From Pasteurellaceae bacterium (GTDB lineage: Bacteria; Pseudomonadota; Gammaproteobacteria; Enterobacterales; Pasteurellaceae): a stretch of DNA of 64,000 nucleotides. Below are positions 1 through 9,126 of this stretch, in pieces. The stretch is taken from positions 1 to 64,000 of the forward strand of contig JAUMYT010000008.1 of assembly GCA_030528525.1 (NCBI GenBank), in the 5' to 3' direction. The notes below the pieces were generated by a model. The model worked only from the letters and a program-made list of their open reading frames with translations, searched no databases and was not told where the DNA came from. The position numbers and the translations under genes are program-made. How positions within the stretch are numbered: the first letter of the stretch is position 1; each line of letters opens with the position of its first letter.

Positions 1-54
1 AGCACCGGTCTCCAAAACCGGGTGTTGGGAGTTCGAGCCTCTCCGCCCCTGCCA
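1..54 (+). tRNA. tRNA-Trp (CCA), 3' part only
   Basis: The window opens inside a tRNA. The anticodon loop CTCCAAA with anticodon CCA at 12-14, the T-arm GTTCGAG and the acceptor end ending GCCA at 51-54 match bacterial tRNA-Trp. The D-arm and 5' acceptor strand lie before the window. In this family a tRNA-Asp/tRNA-Trp pair often closes an rRNA operon, so an rRNA operon may lie just upstream (inference). Confidence 0.93.
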
Positions 55-155
55 TATTATCTTCCTTTAATTTTCTTTAGTATAGTTCATATCATTGCTT
101 TATTAACGTACTTCCTTCAATATCTTCTTATTACTAATTAAAAACTACCTTCATA

Positions 156-832
156 TGATCTGCCCTAAAAAGTCAGATTGATTTAATTCAATGACAGGGC
201 TCTGTATTGTACAGGACTTAGCCCTTTTAATGTCACCTGAATACGTTCATTGTTGTAGTAATGCATATAGTCGTGAATCGTTTGTTCCAATTCGGCGAAA
301 GTGTCAAACCGTTTACCAAAATAGCATTTTGTTTTCAACCGTCAGAAGAAACTTTCCATTGCCTCATTATCTAAGCCGTTTCCCTTTCTTGACATACTGG
401 GCGTGATGCCATGTTGCCAGCACCGTTCTTGATAGCCCAACATATGATATTGTCAAACTTGGTCGGAATGCAGCATCGGGGTGGCTTCCGTTAAGCCTGG
501 TGATAGCTTATACTATCATGAGTAATCTGCTCAATTTCCGTGATGTTTGTGATAACTCGCTTCAACTACAGAGAGCTTAAATTCCGACGAGTAAATTTTT
601 TTGTGGCGACAAACCGTTAAGCCATTGTGATTTCATTGTGATGGTATTGAGTAGCTAATACCAAAGTGTCGTCTCATTCAGTTGAAATTTCTGACGAGTG
701 AACGACCGATTTTTGCCATTCTGAAGATAAAATTCAATAACTGGTTGTTTGAAAGATCTGTGGTCTTTAGCCATAAAAAAATCTGCACCTTAATTTGTCG
801 GTTGTTTAGTCCAACTTTTCGAGTGCAGATCA
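156..832 (-). mobile_element. Degenerate IS3-family insertion sequence
   Basis: The ends carry imperfect inverted repeats beginning TGATCTGC, read inward from 156 and from 832 on the opposite strand. Read on the minus strand, an OrfA-like start (MAKDHRSFKQPVIEFYLQNG) begins near 775 and hits a stop within about 40 codons. Near 400-180 the same strand shows the end of an IS3/IS150-type DDE transposase: a SRKGNGLDNEAMESFF motif, a stop, then HYYNNERIQ and KGLSPVQYR. At about 680 bp, roughly half a normal element is missing, so it is an internally deleted, dead copy. Matching target-site repeats are not evident. Confidence 0.8.
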
Positions 833-974
833 TATAAGGGTTGATTTTTACTTATCTAAAGGGAAGAGTTTGTAGGATAATGATAAAATTCTTGCTCATT
901 TTATTTTAGGTTACTTTATTTCTTGTTAAAGAAAGCATATACCTTCATTTCTTATCACTATTTGAGGGGTGTTA

Positions 975-1263
975 ATGAAAAAGGTATTAATTTTAAACCC
1001 CAGTATTTTTGGGTCTTCCACACTCTAACCAACTGCGTAAATATTTCCTTACACAAACGAATACAGATGTCACTAGCGTGATTTAGTCACAAATTCATTG
1101 TCCTATTTTACTGGTGATGCAGTATTCGCTACTCGTGGCGATCCAAAAAAATGAAGAGCAGAAAGTTGTATTAGCCTTATCCGATGAATGGATTGCTGAA
1201 TTAAAAGTAGCAGATCTTATGGTTATTTATAACTTCAACGCACTAGCTCAACTTGAAAGTTAG
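975..1263 (+). pseudogene. azoR: azoR (FMN-dependent NADH-azoreductase) remnant
   Basis: Starting at ATG 975, the three frames together spell a broken azoreductase N-terminus: MKKVLILNPSIFGSS, then an SNQLRKYF-like segment, VTNSLSYFTGDAVFATRGDP, and LALSDEWIAELKVADLMVIYNFN. At least two frameshifts and in-frame stops separate these blocks. The homology ends after about 100 codons at a TAG at 1261, while the family is about 195-200 residues. It is truncated and cannot make the enzyme. It lies beside the dead IS copy, which suggests a decaying boundary after the tRNA gene. Confidence 0.72.
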
Positions 1264-1337
1264 ATTCTGACTTGTAAAGTGATTAGTATTTTTGTGAATT
1301 TCACAATATCTTTGATTTTATCACCCCCTTGTTGGGG

Positions 1338-2672
1338 CTATGTCCAGCTTGCCCATTCCTGATATTCTTGAATCTCAGGAAATTGCTTGAGCCACTTTTG
1401 CCATTGGATGGGATCCACTTCAATGGCAATTAAACGATCGCCAAATTCGTTGATGGTTTCCGACTGAATGCAATTCTGTTGGCGTAATTGGGTGTAAAGT
1501 TGCCCTGCGGTAATCGGTAATAAAAGCGTTTGACAGACCAACTCACTTTTAAGCCGTTCGCTGATCGCTTGCAACAGCAGATCTACCCCTTGATGAGCCT
1601 GTGCAGAAAGATAGACCGCCACAGGCTTGCCGTTCTCGCCATATTCAATATGTGGCTCAACGCCGTCTAATTTATCCACTTTGTTGAATACCAGCAAGGT
1701 GGGAATGTCTAACGCTTCAATTTCATCGAGTACTTGATTGACCGCATCAATATTTTCATTTTTGCGGTCGTCTGCGGCATCAATCACGTGCAGAAGTAAC
1801 GTGGCTTCGGTGGTTTCCTGCAGGGTGGATTTGAATGCAGAGACCAAATCGTGCGGCAAAAATCGGATAAAGCCCACCGTGTCCGCTAAAATGGTTGTAC
1901 CAACATCTTGCACTTGGATTCGGCGTAACGTTGGATCGAGTGTGGCGAACAGTTGGTCGGCAGCGTATACCTCGGCATTGGTTATCGCATTGAACAAGGT
2001 CGATTTGCCCGCGTTGGTGTAGCCCACCAGAGACACCGTTGGAATATCGGCTTTTTGGCGAGTTTTGCGATTTTGGTTGCGTTGTTTGCTGACTTTTTCA
2101 AGGCGATTTTGCAACTGCTGAATCCGCACTTTGATCAAACGACGGTCGGTTTCTAATTGTGTTTCGCCTGGTCCACGCAAGCCCACTGCTCCGCCTTTTT
2201 GCTGATCTTGATTGCCTAAACGGCGAACCAAGCGGGTGGATAAATGGCGAAGTTGAGCCAATTCCACCTGTAATTTGCCTTCGTGCGATCTCGCTCGCTG
2301 AGCAAAAATATCCAAAATCAGCCCTGTGCGATCTACCACACGGCAATCGCATAACGACTGCAAATTGCGAGTTTGTGCAGGGCTAAGTTGATGATTCACC
2401 AACACTAAATCCGCCCCAAATTGTTCCACCGCATCGGCAATTTCTTCGGCTTTGCCTTGCCCGACATAGTATTTGATGTGCGGAGAGTTGCGACTGGTGG
2501 TCAAAATCGCTGCCACTTCTACCCCTGCGGATTCGGCAAGGGTTTGAAATTCCAGCAAATTTTCGGTGTCTTTGGTTTGCGACAGGTAGAGATGCACCAA
2601 AATCGCCTTTTCCTTGCCATTATCTATCTGGGCAGATTCTGCAAGGGGGGACTTTTGATGGTTTTTCTGCAA
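1338..2672 (-). CDS. hflX: GTPase HflX
   Basis: This is a 444-residue ribosome-associated GTPase that splits stalled or stressed ribosomes. The N-terminal HflX domain is followed by a basic coiled-coil linker ([17 protein letters not shown]) and a G domain with G1 [10 protein letters not shown]3 DTVGF and G4 NKVD. It lies 63 bp downstream of hfq on the same strand, the conserved hfq-hflX order. The first ten or so codons overlap an uptake-signal-like element at 2641-2674, which supplies the unusual start ([13 protein letters not shown]). A start inside the conserved domain is possible but less likely. Confidence 0.95.
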   Translation of the reverse strand: MQKNHQKSPLAESAQIDNGKEKAILVHLYLSQTKDTENLLEFQTLAESAGVEVAAILTTSRNSPHIKYYVGQGKAEEIADAVEQFGADLVLVNHQLSPAQTRNLQSLCDCRVVDRTGLILDIFAQRARSHEGKLQVELAQLRHLSTRLVRRLGNQDQQKGGAVGLRGPGETQLETDRRLIKVRIQQLQNRLEKVSKQRNQNRKTRQKADIPTVSLVGYTNAGKSTLFNAITNAEVYAADQLFATLDPTLRRIQVQDVGTTILADTVGFIRFLPHDLVSAFKSTLQETTEATLLLHVIDAADDRKNENIDAVNQVLDEIEALDIPTLLVFNKVDKLDGVEPHIEYGENGKPVAVYLSAQAHQGVDLLLQAISERLKSELVCQTLLLPITAGQLYTQLRQQNCIQSETINEFGDRLIAIEVDPIQWQKWLKQFPEIQEYQEWASWT

Positions 2673-2674
2673 AA
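2641..2674 (+). repeat. Uptake-signal-like element, G type
   Basis: The core GCAAGGGGG is followed by a T-rich stretch, with TGCAAA placed so that T is position 28. It overlaps the hflX start codon. Confidence 0.6.
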
Positions 2675-2735
2675 GAAGACCAAACGTATCATCGGATACG
2701 TTTGGTTCAGAAGAATGGAGATCGGTAATAACGGC

Positions 2736-3014
2736 TTATTCCACTTTGTCCGCCACCTCAGCACTCACTTGTGGAGCGACGTGATGATGGCTGTTATTAT
2801 TGTTATGCGAAATTGCACGAGCTGGCACAATGGTAGAAATGGCGTGTTTGTACACCATTTGGCTCACGGTGTTTTTCAATAAAATCACAAATTGGTCGAA
2901 AGACTCAATTTGCCCTTGCAATTTAATGCCGTTGACCAAGTAAATTGAAACAGGAATACGTTCACGACGCAACGCATTCAAATACGGATCTTGGAGAGAT
3001 TGACCTTTTGCCAT
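2736..3014 (-). CDS. hfq: RNA chaperone Hfq
   Basis: This is a 92-residue hexameric Sm-like protein that pairs small RNAs with mRNAs. The Sm1/Sm2 segments are intact ([41 protein letters not shown]), including the YKHAIST proximal RNA-binding motif. The C-terminal tail is short and rich in Asn/His (HNNNNSHHH). It lies between miaA and hflX, all on the minus strand, the miaA-hfq-hflX order known in enterobacteria. Confidence 0.98.
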   Translation of the reverse strand: MAKGQSLQDPYLNALRRERIPVSIYLVNGIKLQGQIESFDQFVILLKNTVSQMVYKHAISTIVPARAISHNNNNSHHHVAPQVSAEVADKVE

Positions 3015-3075
3015 TTTAAATTTCCTTATGGTGATTTTTAGTAGTTATATGTTTGCCAAAGGCGTGGCGATATTA

Positions 3076-4017
3076 TCATAGTTCGTTGCGTTTTTGTGCG
3101 AATTTTTCGCAGATTTTGTGGTATGCCCCGTCGGGATCCAAGCTGTCAAGCCAGTTCAGTTCACTCGTCCAACCACGCAACCACGTGATTTGCCGTTTGG
3201 CAAGTTGGCGAGTGGCACAAATACCTTTGAAAATGGCTTCATCAAGGCTGACTTCGCCTGCTAAATACTCCCACATTTGCCGATAACCGACACAGCGAAT
3301 AGACGGTAAATTGGCGTGCAAATCGCCTCGCTCAAATAACCGCTTGACTTCCTGCTCAAAGCCTAGATTGATCATTTTATGAAAACGCTGCTCAATTCGT
3401 TGATGCAACACCGCCCGATCCTCAGGGGCAATCGCAAATTGTAGAATGTCGTAGGGAATTTCTTCGCCTTGTTGAGCGGTGAGCTCGGTCAACGTTTTGC
3501 CTGAAATGTAAAACACTTCCAAGGCTCGGTTGATCCGTTGGCTGTCGTTAGGATTGATCCGCATTGCTGAAGTGGGGTCGATATTCATCAAATCTTGATG
3601 CAACACCGCCCAGCCAAATTTCTCTGCTTTGGCTTCGATCTCGGCACGCACCGCAGAATCGGCGGACGGCAACGGCGAAAGCCCGTCCAGCAAGCCTTTG
3701 TAATAGAGCATTGTGCCACCCACCAACAGCGGAATTTTACCTTTAGCGGTAATCTCCGCCATTTCTCGCAAGGCATCATCACGGAAATTCGCCACCGAAT
3801 AGCTTTCGGCAGGATCACGAATATCGATCAAACGGTGCGGTGCTGCCTCCAACTCTTCGGCAGACGGCTTTGCCGTGCCGATGTCCATTCCACGGTAGAT
3901 CAAGGCAGAATCCACGCTGATGATCTCAACGGGCAAATGTTGGTATAAGCGGATCGCCAAATCGGTTTTGCCCGATGCGGTCGGCCCCATTAAAAAAAGT
4001 GCGAGTGGTTTTGGCAT
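3076..4017 (-). CDS. miaA: tRNA dimethylallyltransferase MiaA
   Basis: MiaA transfers a dimethylallyl group to A37 of tRNAs reading UNN codons. The P-loop GPTASGKT is at residues 10-17, followed by [18 protein letters not shown] and the [14 protein letters not shown] motif. I chose ATG 4017 ([12 protein letters not shown]), which matches the usual family start and has GGAT seven bases upstream. The frame stays open to 4131, but that stretch crosses an uptake-signal-like element at 4037. hfq follows 61 bp downstream. Confidence 0.96.
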   Translation of the reverse strand: MPKPLALFLMGPTASGKTDLAIRLYQHLPVEIISVDSALIYRGMDIGTAKPSAEELEAAPHRLIDIRDPAESYSVANFRDDALREMAEITAKGKIPLLVGGTMLYYKGLLDGLSPLPSADSAVRAEIEAKAEKFGWAVLHQDLMNIDPTSAMRINPNDSQRINRALEVFYISGKTLTELTAQQGEEIPYDILQFAIAPEDRAVLHQRIEQRFHKMINLGFEQEVKRLFERGDLHANLPSIRCVGYRQMWEYLAGEVSLDEAIFKGICATRQLAKRQITWLRGWTSELNWLDSLDPDGAYHKICEKFAQKRNEL

Positions 4018-4036
4018 CTTATCCATCAATGAGTTA

Positions 4037-4070
4037 ACAAGGGGGTGAGATTTTAGCGAAATTTGCAAAA
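4037..4070 (+). repeat. Uptake-signal-like element, G type
   Basis: The core is ACAAGGGGG, then TGAGA, with TTTGCAAAA in the standard register (T at position 28). It sits in the leader of miaA. Confidence 0.65.
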
Positions 4071-4148
4071 AAATGCTTGTCAGAATTTTTTCCTTAGACA
4101 TTTCAACTCGTCTTGAAATTTCATCTTGCATCTCTGTATAAAGGCAAT

Positions 4149-4167
4149 ATAATTGAGAACGAATATC
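4149..4167. promoter_or_regulatory. Possible Fur box before hutX
   Basis: The 19 bases at 4149-4167 match 11 positions of the Fur consensus (GATAATGATAATCATTATC), strongest in the second half. They lie about 20 bp upstream of hutX, where iron control is expected. The match is weak and the call rests mainly on position. Confidence 0.25.
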
Positions 4168-4186
4168 ACTAGTAAAAGGAAATGTT

Positions 4187-4681
4187 ATGTCTGCGTTAGC
4201 ACAACAAGTTGCGACTATACTCGCTCAGAATCCAAACATGATTACCTTAGAAATGGCAGCACAATTGCAACGCCCTGAGGGTGAGATCTTATGTGCATTA
4301 CCATCTGAATTTGTCAGACTATTCCCTGCCCAAAGGGCAGAAGAAATTTTGCAGTCTATCAGCCAGTGGGGTACTTTTACGACGATTATTGAGAAAGAAG
4401 GCAGTATTTTTGAAATTAAGGATCGTTTTCCAAGTGGCATGATTGCTCGTGGCTATTATAATCTGAACATGAAAGATGAAGAAGGGGCATTACATGGGCA
4501 TTTAAAATTGGATAGTATTGACCAAATTGCTTTCGTGAGCCTGCCTTTCCGTGGTAAAGAGAGCTACAATATTGCCTTTATCGCAAAAAATGGGCAAACC
4601 ATTTTTAAAGTCTATTTGGGACGAGATGATAAACGCCAGCTTTTCCCAGAACAGGTTGAAAAATTTAAATCATTTCAGTAA
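4187..4681 (+). CDS. hutX: Haem utilisation carrier HutX family
   Basis: This 164-residue protein matches the HutX/HuvX family, soluble haem-binding proteins that hand haem to the HutZ enzyme. The family-like segments [23 protein letters not shown] and the C-terminal FLGRDDKR-like motif ([15 protein letters not shown]) are present. It is followed after 9 bp by hutZ, with an AAGGAG ribosome site in the gap, so the two form an operon. A weak Fur-like site lies upstream. Confidence 0.85.
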   Translation: MSALAQQVATILAQNPNMITLEMAAQLQRPEGEILCALPSEFVRLFPAQRAEEILQSISQWGTFTTIIEKEGSIFEIKDRFPSGMIARGYYNLNMKDEEGALHGHLKLDSIDQIAFVSLPFRGKESYNIAFIAKNGQTIFKVYLGRDDKRQLFPEQVEKFKSFQ

Positions 4682-4690
4682 GGAGAAACT

Positions 4691-5230
4691 ATGAGTCGCG
4701 ATCGTCAGGAAGTTTTGCAAAATCGCTTAGGACCGGAGTTACAGGAATTTAAGCAACAATGCCAATCTATTGTGCTTGCTACGGTGGATGCAGAGGGCAC
4801 ACCGAATGTGAGTTATGCTCCTTTTGTTATCCATCAAGGAGATTATTTGGTCTTAATTTCTACCATTGCACGCCATGCCCGTAATTTATTGGCAGTACCA
4901 AAGGTATCCCTTATGTTATTAGAGGATGAAAGTAAAAGCCGTGAACTATTTGCTCGCCGACGTTTAACGTTTGATGCGACAGCAAGTGTGGTTGAGCGTC
5001 ATAGTGAAGAGTGGCATGCCGGCATTAAAGCTTTAGAAAATCGCCATGGGGAGCGAATTCAAAATTTGGCAAAATTAGAAGATTTTAATTTGTTCCGATT
5101 TAAACCAAGTGAAGGTTTATTTGTAAAAGGGTTTGGGCAAGCATTCCGAGTCAGCCCTGACGAACTAGTCAATTTCGTCCATTTAGATGAAGGACATCGC
5201 CCATTAGGTCCCCATCAAGAGCAGAAATAG
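4691..5230 (+). CDS. hutZ: HugZ/HutZ family haem-degrading protein
   Basis: This 179-residue protein has a pyridoxamine-oxidase-like split barrel (LATVDAEGTPNVSYAPFV; YLVLISTIARHARNL). The C-terminal FRFKPSEGLFVKGFGQAFRV segment is typical of HugZ/HutZ. In Vibrio and Campylobacter relatives it binds and breaks down haem to free iron. It is coupled to hutX upstream and ends just before a strong terminator. Confidence 0.87.
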   Translation: MSRDRQEVLQNRLGPELQEFKQQCQSIVLATVDAEGTPNVSYAPFVIHQGDYLVLISTIARHARNLLAVPKVSLMLLEDESKSRELFARRRLTFDATASVVERHSEEWHAGIKALENRHGERIQNLAKLEDFNLFRFKPSEGLFVKGFGQAFRVSPDELVNFVHLDEGHRPLGPHQEQK

Positions 5231-5237
5231 TCAGCAA

Positions 5238-5263
5238 AGAGCGTGGAGTCACGCTCTTTTTTA
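5238..5263 (+). terminator. Rho-independent terminator after hutXZ
   Basis: An 8-bp stem AGAGCGTG/CACGCTCT with loop GAGT is followed by TTTTTT. Confidence 0.88.
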
Positions 5264-6130
5264 TGTATAAAGACTAAACAGCAATAAATTATAACCACAA
5301 TGCGTTAGGATTGAATACCATAATCCATAGCGAACTCGCAACCAGATATAACATAAGCCAGCAAAAATCTGGGCTAAATAACCAAACAGATCAAACCAAC
5401 CGAACTCGCCGTTATGATGGATTAAACCAAAGAAGATCGCTGCCCCATAAACCACGATAAAACGGTATTTCACATAATAGTAATCCCACTTTTCAGTAAA
5501 TATTGCTAAACAACAGATGGCGACCAGAAAAAAGGAGAAGCTATAAAAGGAAATGCCGAAGGTCACGAAAACTATCAATAAATAGAGCAAAACATTCAAG
5601 CGAGAACGCCGAAAAGCGGCTCGGAACTGCAATTCTTCCCACAAGGCAGATGCCACAAAAGCCCCAATTGCTTGGAGAGATAACATAGTTGGAATATTTT
5701 TCGCACTCTGCCAATCAATCTTCAGAAAATCCCTCGCCAATTCTTGAATCGGGAGCAACAATACAATAGTAATAAAGAGCTTAATAATCAAAAAATGGCT
5801 AATCAGCTGAACGGATTCAACCGCAGAGAGTTTCTGATGTTGAAAAGAAGGCTTCCGCAAAAATTGCAGAAAATGGCAACCCCACGAGCCAAGCAGATAG
5901 CGATTCAGATTAAAACGATGTTGCAAGATAACATAAATTGCCAAGCCAATAAGGGAAATCAAAGCGAGTTGGCTTGACGGTATATCTTCGGGGTAAGTAA
6001 ACCACAATATGGCACATAAACTGCCCATAGTTACCAAATTTAGCCAATGCGTCTGTTTATAGTTAAAACTCAGGCAAAACAGTAAAAAGATGCCCCACAA
6101 CAAATACTCGAACAGCCCGTAAAAATCCAT
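5261..6130 (-). CDS. CPBP-family intramembrane metalloprotease
   Basis: This 289-residue multi-pass membrane protein carries all three CPBP (CAAX/Abi) motifs: EExxxR in WEELQFRAAFRR, FxxxH in FFGLIHH, and HxxxN in HCGYN. These are the glutamate pair and histidines of a membrane-embedded protease active site. The N-terminal half has several hydrophobic helices. The substrate is unknown; family members process membrane or bacteriocin-related peptides. It ends against the hutXZ terminator and lies 15 bp downstream of ubiF, with which it may be co-transcribed. Confidence 0.8.
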   Translation of the reverse strand: MDFYGLFEYLLWGIFLLFCLSFNYKQTHWLNLVTMGSLCAILWFTYPEDIPSSQLALISLIGLAIYVILQHRFNLNRYLLGSWGCHFLQFLRKPSFQHQKLSAVESVQLISHFLIIKLFITIVLLLPIQELARDFLKIDWQSAKNIPTMLSLQAIGAFVASALWEELQFRAAFRRSRLNVLLYLLIVFVTFGISFYSFSFFLVAICCLAIFTEKWDYYYVKYRFIVVYGAAIFFGLIHHNGEFGWFDLFGYLAQIFAGLCYIWLRVRYGLWYSILTHCGYNLLLFSLYT

Positions 6131-6144
6131 TTTTTATCCTATTC

Positions 6145-7317
6145 TCACAACCCCAACGCATACTTCAACGCGCGTTTTTTCAGTGGTGTGGCTTTTTGAG
6201 CGAGAACCAAACCGACATTTCGGGCGATTTTGACCGGCAATAACTCGCTTTTAAAGGCTTTATAAAACACGTCCATTCCCGTTTGCATCAGCAAATTATC
6301 GGGTTTGCGGCGGCGTTCGTAGGCGTGGAAAAGGGTTTCATCGGCAAGATTTTCGCCTTTTTCGACCGCTTGTTCTACTACCTCTAGCAAGGCTTTCACG
6401 TCTTTAAAGCCAAGGTTCACGCCCTGCCCTGCTAATGGGTTAATGGTGTGTGCCGAATCGCCCACTAACACCACGCCATTTCGCACATACTGTTGAGCGT
6501 GTTGGCGAGTCAGCGGAAAACTGCCGTGGCTGACCACGCTCACGTTGCCTAATCGTTCAGGGAAATGTGAGTTGATTTCATTGGAAAGTTGAGTGGACGA
6601 AAGGGCTCTCAACTGCTGAATGCGTTGCGGCGAATCGTACCACACCACACAGCCGTTGTTATCCGCCAACGGCAAAAACGCTCGTGGGCCACTTGGGAAA
6701 AATTGTTGCCACGTGGTTGGCTCGCACGGCTGTTCGGTTTTCACCACCGCCAATAAGCAATGTTGGCGATACTGCCAACTGGTCAGCCCAATGCCTGCCC
6801 AACGGCGAACCTGTGAATTTGCTCCATCGCACGCTAGCAGAATCGGAGCGGAAAACTGGTGTTCGTTGTCGAGTGTGACCGTCCAAATGCCGTCTTGGCG
6901 TTTTGCAGAAATTTGCTCAAAACCGACCCCTTGCGTACAGTTCGGGTAGGCATTCAAGGCTTGCCACAGAGCGATTTGAATCAGGTTGTTTTCGACCATA
7001 AACCCGAGCTTGTCCAAACCCAATTCGCTGGCGTTAAAAGCGGTGTGAAAGCCGTCAATTTCCCAAGTTTCCAAACCTGTGTAAGCATAAGCTCGCATTG
7101 CTTCCACCGCCTGCCACGCCCCTAATTTTTCCAGCAAATCGACCGATGCCACGCTGATCGCCGAAATCCGAAGATCGTAAGGGCTTTCAGGCGAAAAACT
7201 CGGCAACGGATTTTTTTCCAATAACGCCACCTTCACGCCCAACTTTGCCAAGCCTAATGCCGCTGCTGCCCCAACCATACCGCCGCCGATCACTATAATA
7301 TCGTGTTGATTGCTCAT
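6145..7317 (-). CDS. ubiF: Ubiquinone hydroxylase UbiF-type FAD monooxygenase
   Basis: This 390-residue flavoprotein monooxygenase of the UbiH/UbiF/VisC family hydroxylates a ring carbon in ubiquinone synthesis. The FAD-binding GGGMVG is near the start, DGANSQVRRWAGI sits mid-protein, and GDSAHTINPLAGQGVNLG is the second FAD motif. The segment DLRISAISVASVDLLEKLG and the C-terminus KRALKYALGL are close to E. coli UbiF, so I prefer that paralogue over UbiH or VisC. An Actinobacillus-type uptake signal lies upstream at 7363. Confidence 0.88.
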   Translation of the reverse strand: MSNQHDIIVIGGGMVGAAAALGLAKLGVKVALLEKNPLPSFSPESPYDLRISAISVASVDLLEKLGAWQAVEAMRAYAYTGLETWEIDGFHTAFNASELGLDKLGFMVENNLIQIALWQALNAYPNCTQGVGFEQISAKRQDGIWTVTLDNEHQFSAPILLACDGANSQVRRWAGIGLTSWQYRQHCLLAVVKTEQPCEPTTWQQFFPSGPRAFLPLADNNGCVVWYDSPQRIQQLRALSSTQLSNEINSHFPERLGNVSVVSHGSFPLTRQHAQQYVRNGVVLVGDSAHTINPLAGQGVNLGFKDVKALLEVVEQAVEKGENLADETLFHAYERRRKPDNLLMQTGMDVFYKAFKSELLPVKIARNVGLVLAQKATPLKKRALKYALGL

Positions 7318-7362
7318 TTTCTCGCCCTATTTTCACTCGATAAAATTATGCCCGATTTTACT

Positions 7363-7396
7363 ACAAGCGGTGCGATCTACTTTGATTTTTACAAAA
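7363..7396 (+). repeat. Canonical Apl-type uptake signal
   Basis: The exact core ACAAGCGGT has a T-run ending at position 28, then ACAAAA. It is intergenic between ubiF and comM. Confidence 0.8.
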
Positions 7397-7474
7397 TTTT
7401 TGCGACACAGATCGAAAAAATCGTTTTTGGTGGGTGTGGGATTTTTTATTTTTTCTAAAATTGATATATCCATC

Positions 7475-7532
7475 GTAGGGTGGGCATTCCTGCCCACCAT
7501 TTAACCGCTTGGTGGGCAGGAATACCCACTAC
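7475..7532. repeat. Inverted-repeat element in the comM leader
   Basis: Two arms of about 23 bases (7475-7499 and 7510-7532) are near-perfect inverted copies built on GTGGGCATTCCTGCCCACC. The 10-base spacer contains ACCGCTT, a partial uptake-signal core on the minus strand. It ends 13 bp before comM and would form a strong hairpin in the transcript. A larger relative lies at 41177-41273. Confidence 0.75.
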
Positions 7533-7545
7533 AAGGAACAGAGTT

Positions 7546-9075
7546 ATGTCACTTGCCATTATTTACAGCCGAGCCTCCATTGGCGTGGAAGCCCCATTGG
7601 TCACCATTGAAGTGCATATGAGTAACGGCAGCCCTGGGCTTTGTTTAGTCGGCTTGCCTGAAAAAACCGTGAAAGAGTCGCAAGATCGGGTGCGAAGTGC
7701 TTTGATCAACGCCAATTTTGAATACCCCGCACGGCGGATCACGATCAACCTTGCCCCAGCTGACTTGCCGAAAGAAGGTGGGCGATTTGATCTGCCAATT
7801 GCGATTGGGATTTTGGCAGCATCGGGACAGATTGATGCGGACAAACTCCGCCAATTTGAATTTCTTGGCGAGCTGTCGCTTACAGGGCATTTACGTGGCG
7901 TGCACGGGGCGATCCCTGCGGTGATGGCGGCGGAAAAAGCCAAGCGGGAGCTGATTCTGCCCCGTCAAAATGCGAATGAAGCTTCGCTCGTTTCGAGTAC
8001 GCAAACCTACTGTGCCAGTTCGTTGCTCCAAGTGGTTAATTTTCTCAATAGCCGTGATCAACTGCCGATAGCTCAACAATTTGCAAAAACTGCGGAAAAA
8101 ACAGCCCCCGTTGTTACCCGTGATCTGACCGATATTATCGGACAACAGCACGCTAAACGTGCCTTAACCATTGCCGCCGCAGGGCAACATAACCTGCTCT
8201 TTCTCGGGCCACCTGGGACGGGGAAAACGATGCTCGCCAGCCGTTTAGCCGATCTCTTGCCCGAAATGAGCGATGAAGAAGCGATTGAAACGGCATCGGT
8301 CACCAGCCTTGTGCAGAATGAATTGAATTTCCAAAACTGGAAGCAACGCCCATTTCGAGCACCGCATCACAGTGCATCAATGGTGGCATTGGTGGGCGGT
8401 GGTTCGATCCCCAAGCCAGGCGAAATCAGCTTGGCTCACAATGGCGTGCTGTTTTTGGACGAATTGCCTGAATTTGAACGGAAAGTGTTAGACGCTTTAC
8501 GGCAGCCGCTGGAATCGGGCGAAATCATCATTTCCCGAGCCAATGCCAAGGTGCAGTTTCCGGCTCGTTTTCAGCTGATTGCCGCAATGAACCCCAGCCC
8601 GACAGGACATTATCAAGGCACACACAACCGCACCTCGCCCCAACAAGTAATGCGATATTTGAACCGTTTATCAGGACCATTCCTTGACCGCTTTGATCTC
8701 TCCATTGAAGTCCCATTGTTACCCCAAGGGGCGTTACAAAACAGCAATGAACAGCGTGGCGAAACCACCGAGCAAGTTCGCAAGCGGGTACTTCAGGCTC
8801 GCCAATTGCAATTTGAACGGAGGGGCAAAATCAACACCCAACTGACCACCCGAGAAATTGAGCAAGATTGCCAACTTGCTCCACAAGATGCGGTTTTTCT
8901 TGAAAATGCCTTGTTGAAACTTGGGCTGTCGGTGCGAGCCTACCACCGCATTTTGAAAGTTTCTCGCACCATTGCCGATCTCGCCAACGAAAAGCAAATT
9001 CAACAAATTCACTTGGCGGAAGCCTTAGGCTATCGGGCGATGGACAGGTTGTTGCAGCGGTTGCAGGGCACGTAA
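7546..9075 (+). CDS. comM: ComM, Mg-chelatase-like AAA+ helicase
   Basis: This 509-residue YifB/ComM protein is a branch-migration helicase used in natural transformation to integrate incoming DNA. It has an N-terminal Lon-like domain (GLPEKTVKESQDRVRSA), Walker A GPPGTGKTML, LFLDELPEF as Walker B, and the C-terminal Mg-chelatase domain. I chose ATG 7546 (MSLAIIYSRA) because AAGGA lies 8 bases upstream and upstream residues are encoded by a repeat. With sxy and the uptake signals it supports a naturally competent host. Confidence 0.95.
   Translation: MSLAIIYSRASIGVEAPLVTIEVHMSNGSPGLCLVGLPEKTVKESQDRVRSALINANFEYPARRITINLAPADLPKEGGRFDLPIAIGILAASGQIDADKLRQFEFLGELSLTGHLRGVHGAIPAVMAAEKAKRELILPRQNANEASLVSSTQTYCASSLLQVVNFLNSRDQLPIAQQFAKTAEKTAPVVTRDLTDIIGQQHAKRALTIAAAGQHNLLFLGPPGTGKTMLASRLADLLPEMSDEEAIETASVTSLVQNELNFQNWKQRPFRAPHHSASMVALVGGGSIPKPGEISLAHNGVLFLDELPEFERKVLDALRQPLESGEIIISRANAKVQFPARFQLIAAMNPSPTGHYQGTHNRTSPQQVMRYLNRLSGPFLDRFDLSIEVPLLPQGALQNSNEQRGETTEQVRKRVLQARQLQFERRGKINTQLTTREIEQDCQLAPQDAVFLENALLKLGLSVRAYHRILKVSRTIADLANEKQIQQIHLAEALGYRAMDRLLQRLQGT
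8080..8114 (-). repeat. Uptake-signal-like element, C-shifted type
   Basis: Read on the minus strand the core is ACAACGGGGG, then CTGTTTTTT and TTTTTGCAAA, with the tail one or two bases further out than usual. It lies inside comM and encodes FAKTAEKTAPVV. Confidence 0.5.
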
Positions 9076-9126
9076 CATAGGATTGTTTTATATGGAAAAT
9101 AGACAAGGGAGATAGCTCGGTCTAGA

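Noticed and set aside
191-406. Open reading frame of 71 codons on the plus strand
   Set aside because: It is antisense to the recognisable end of the IS3-family transposase remnant.
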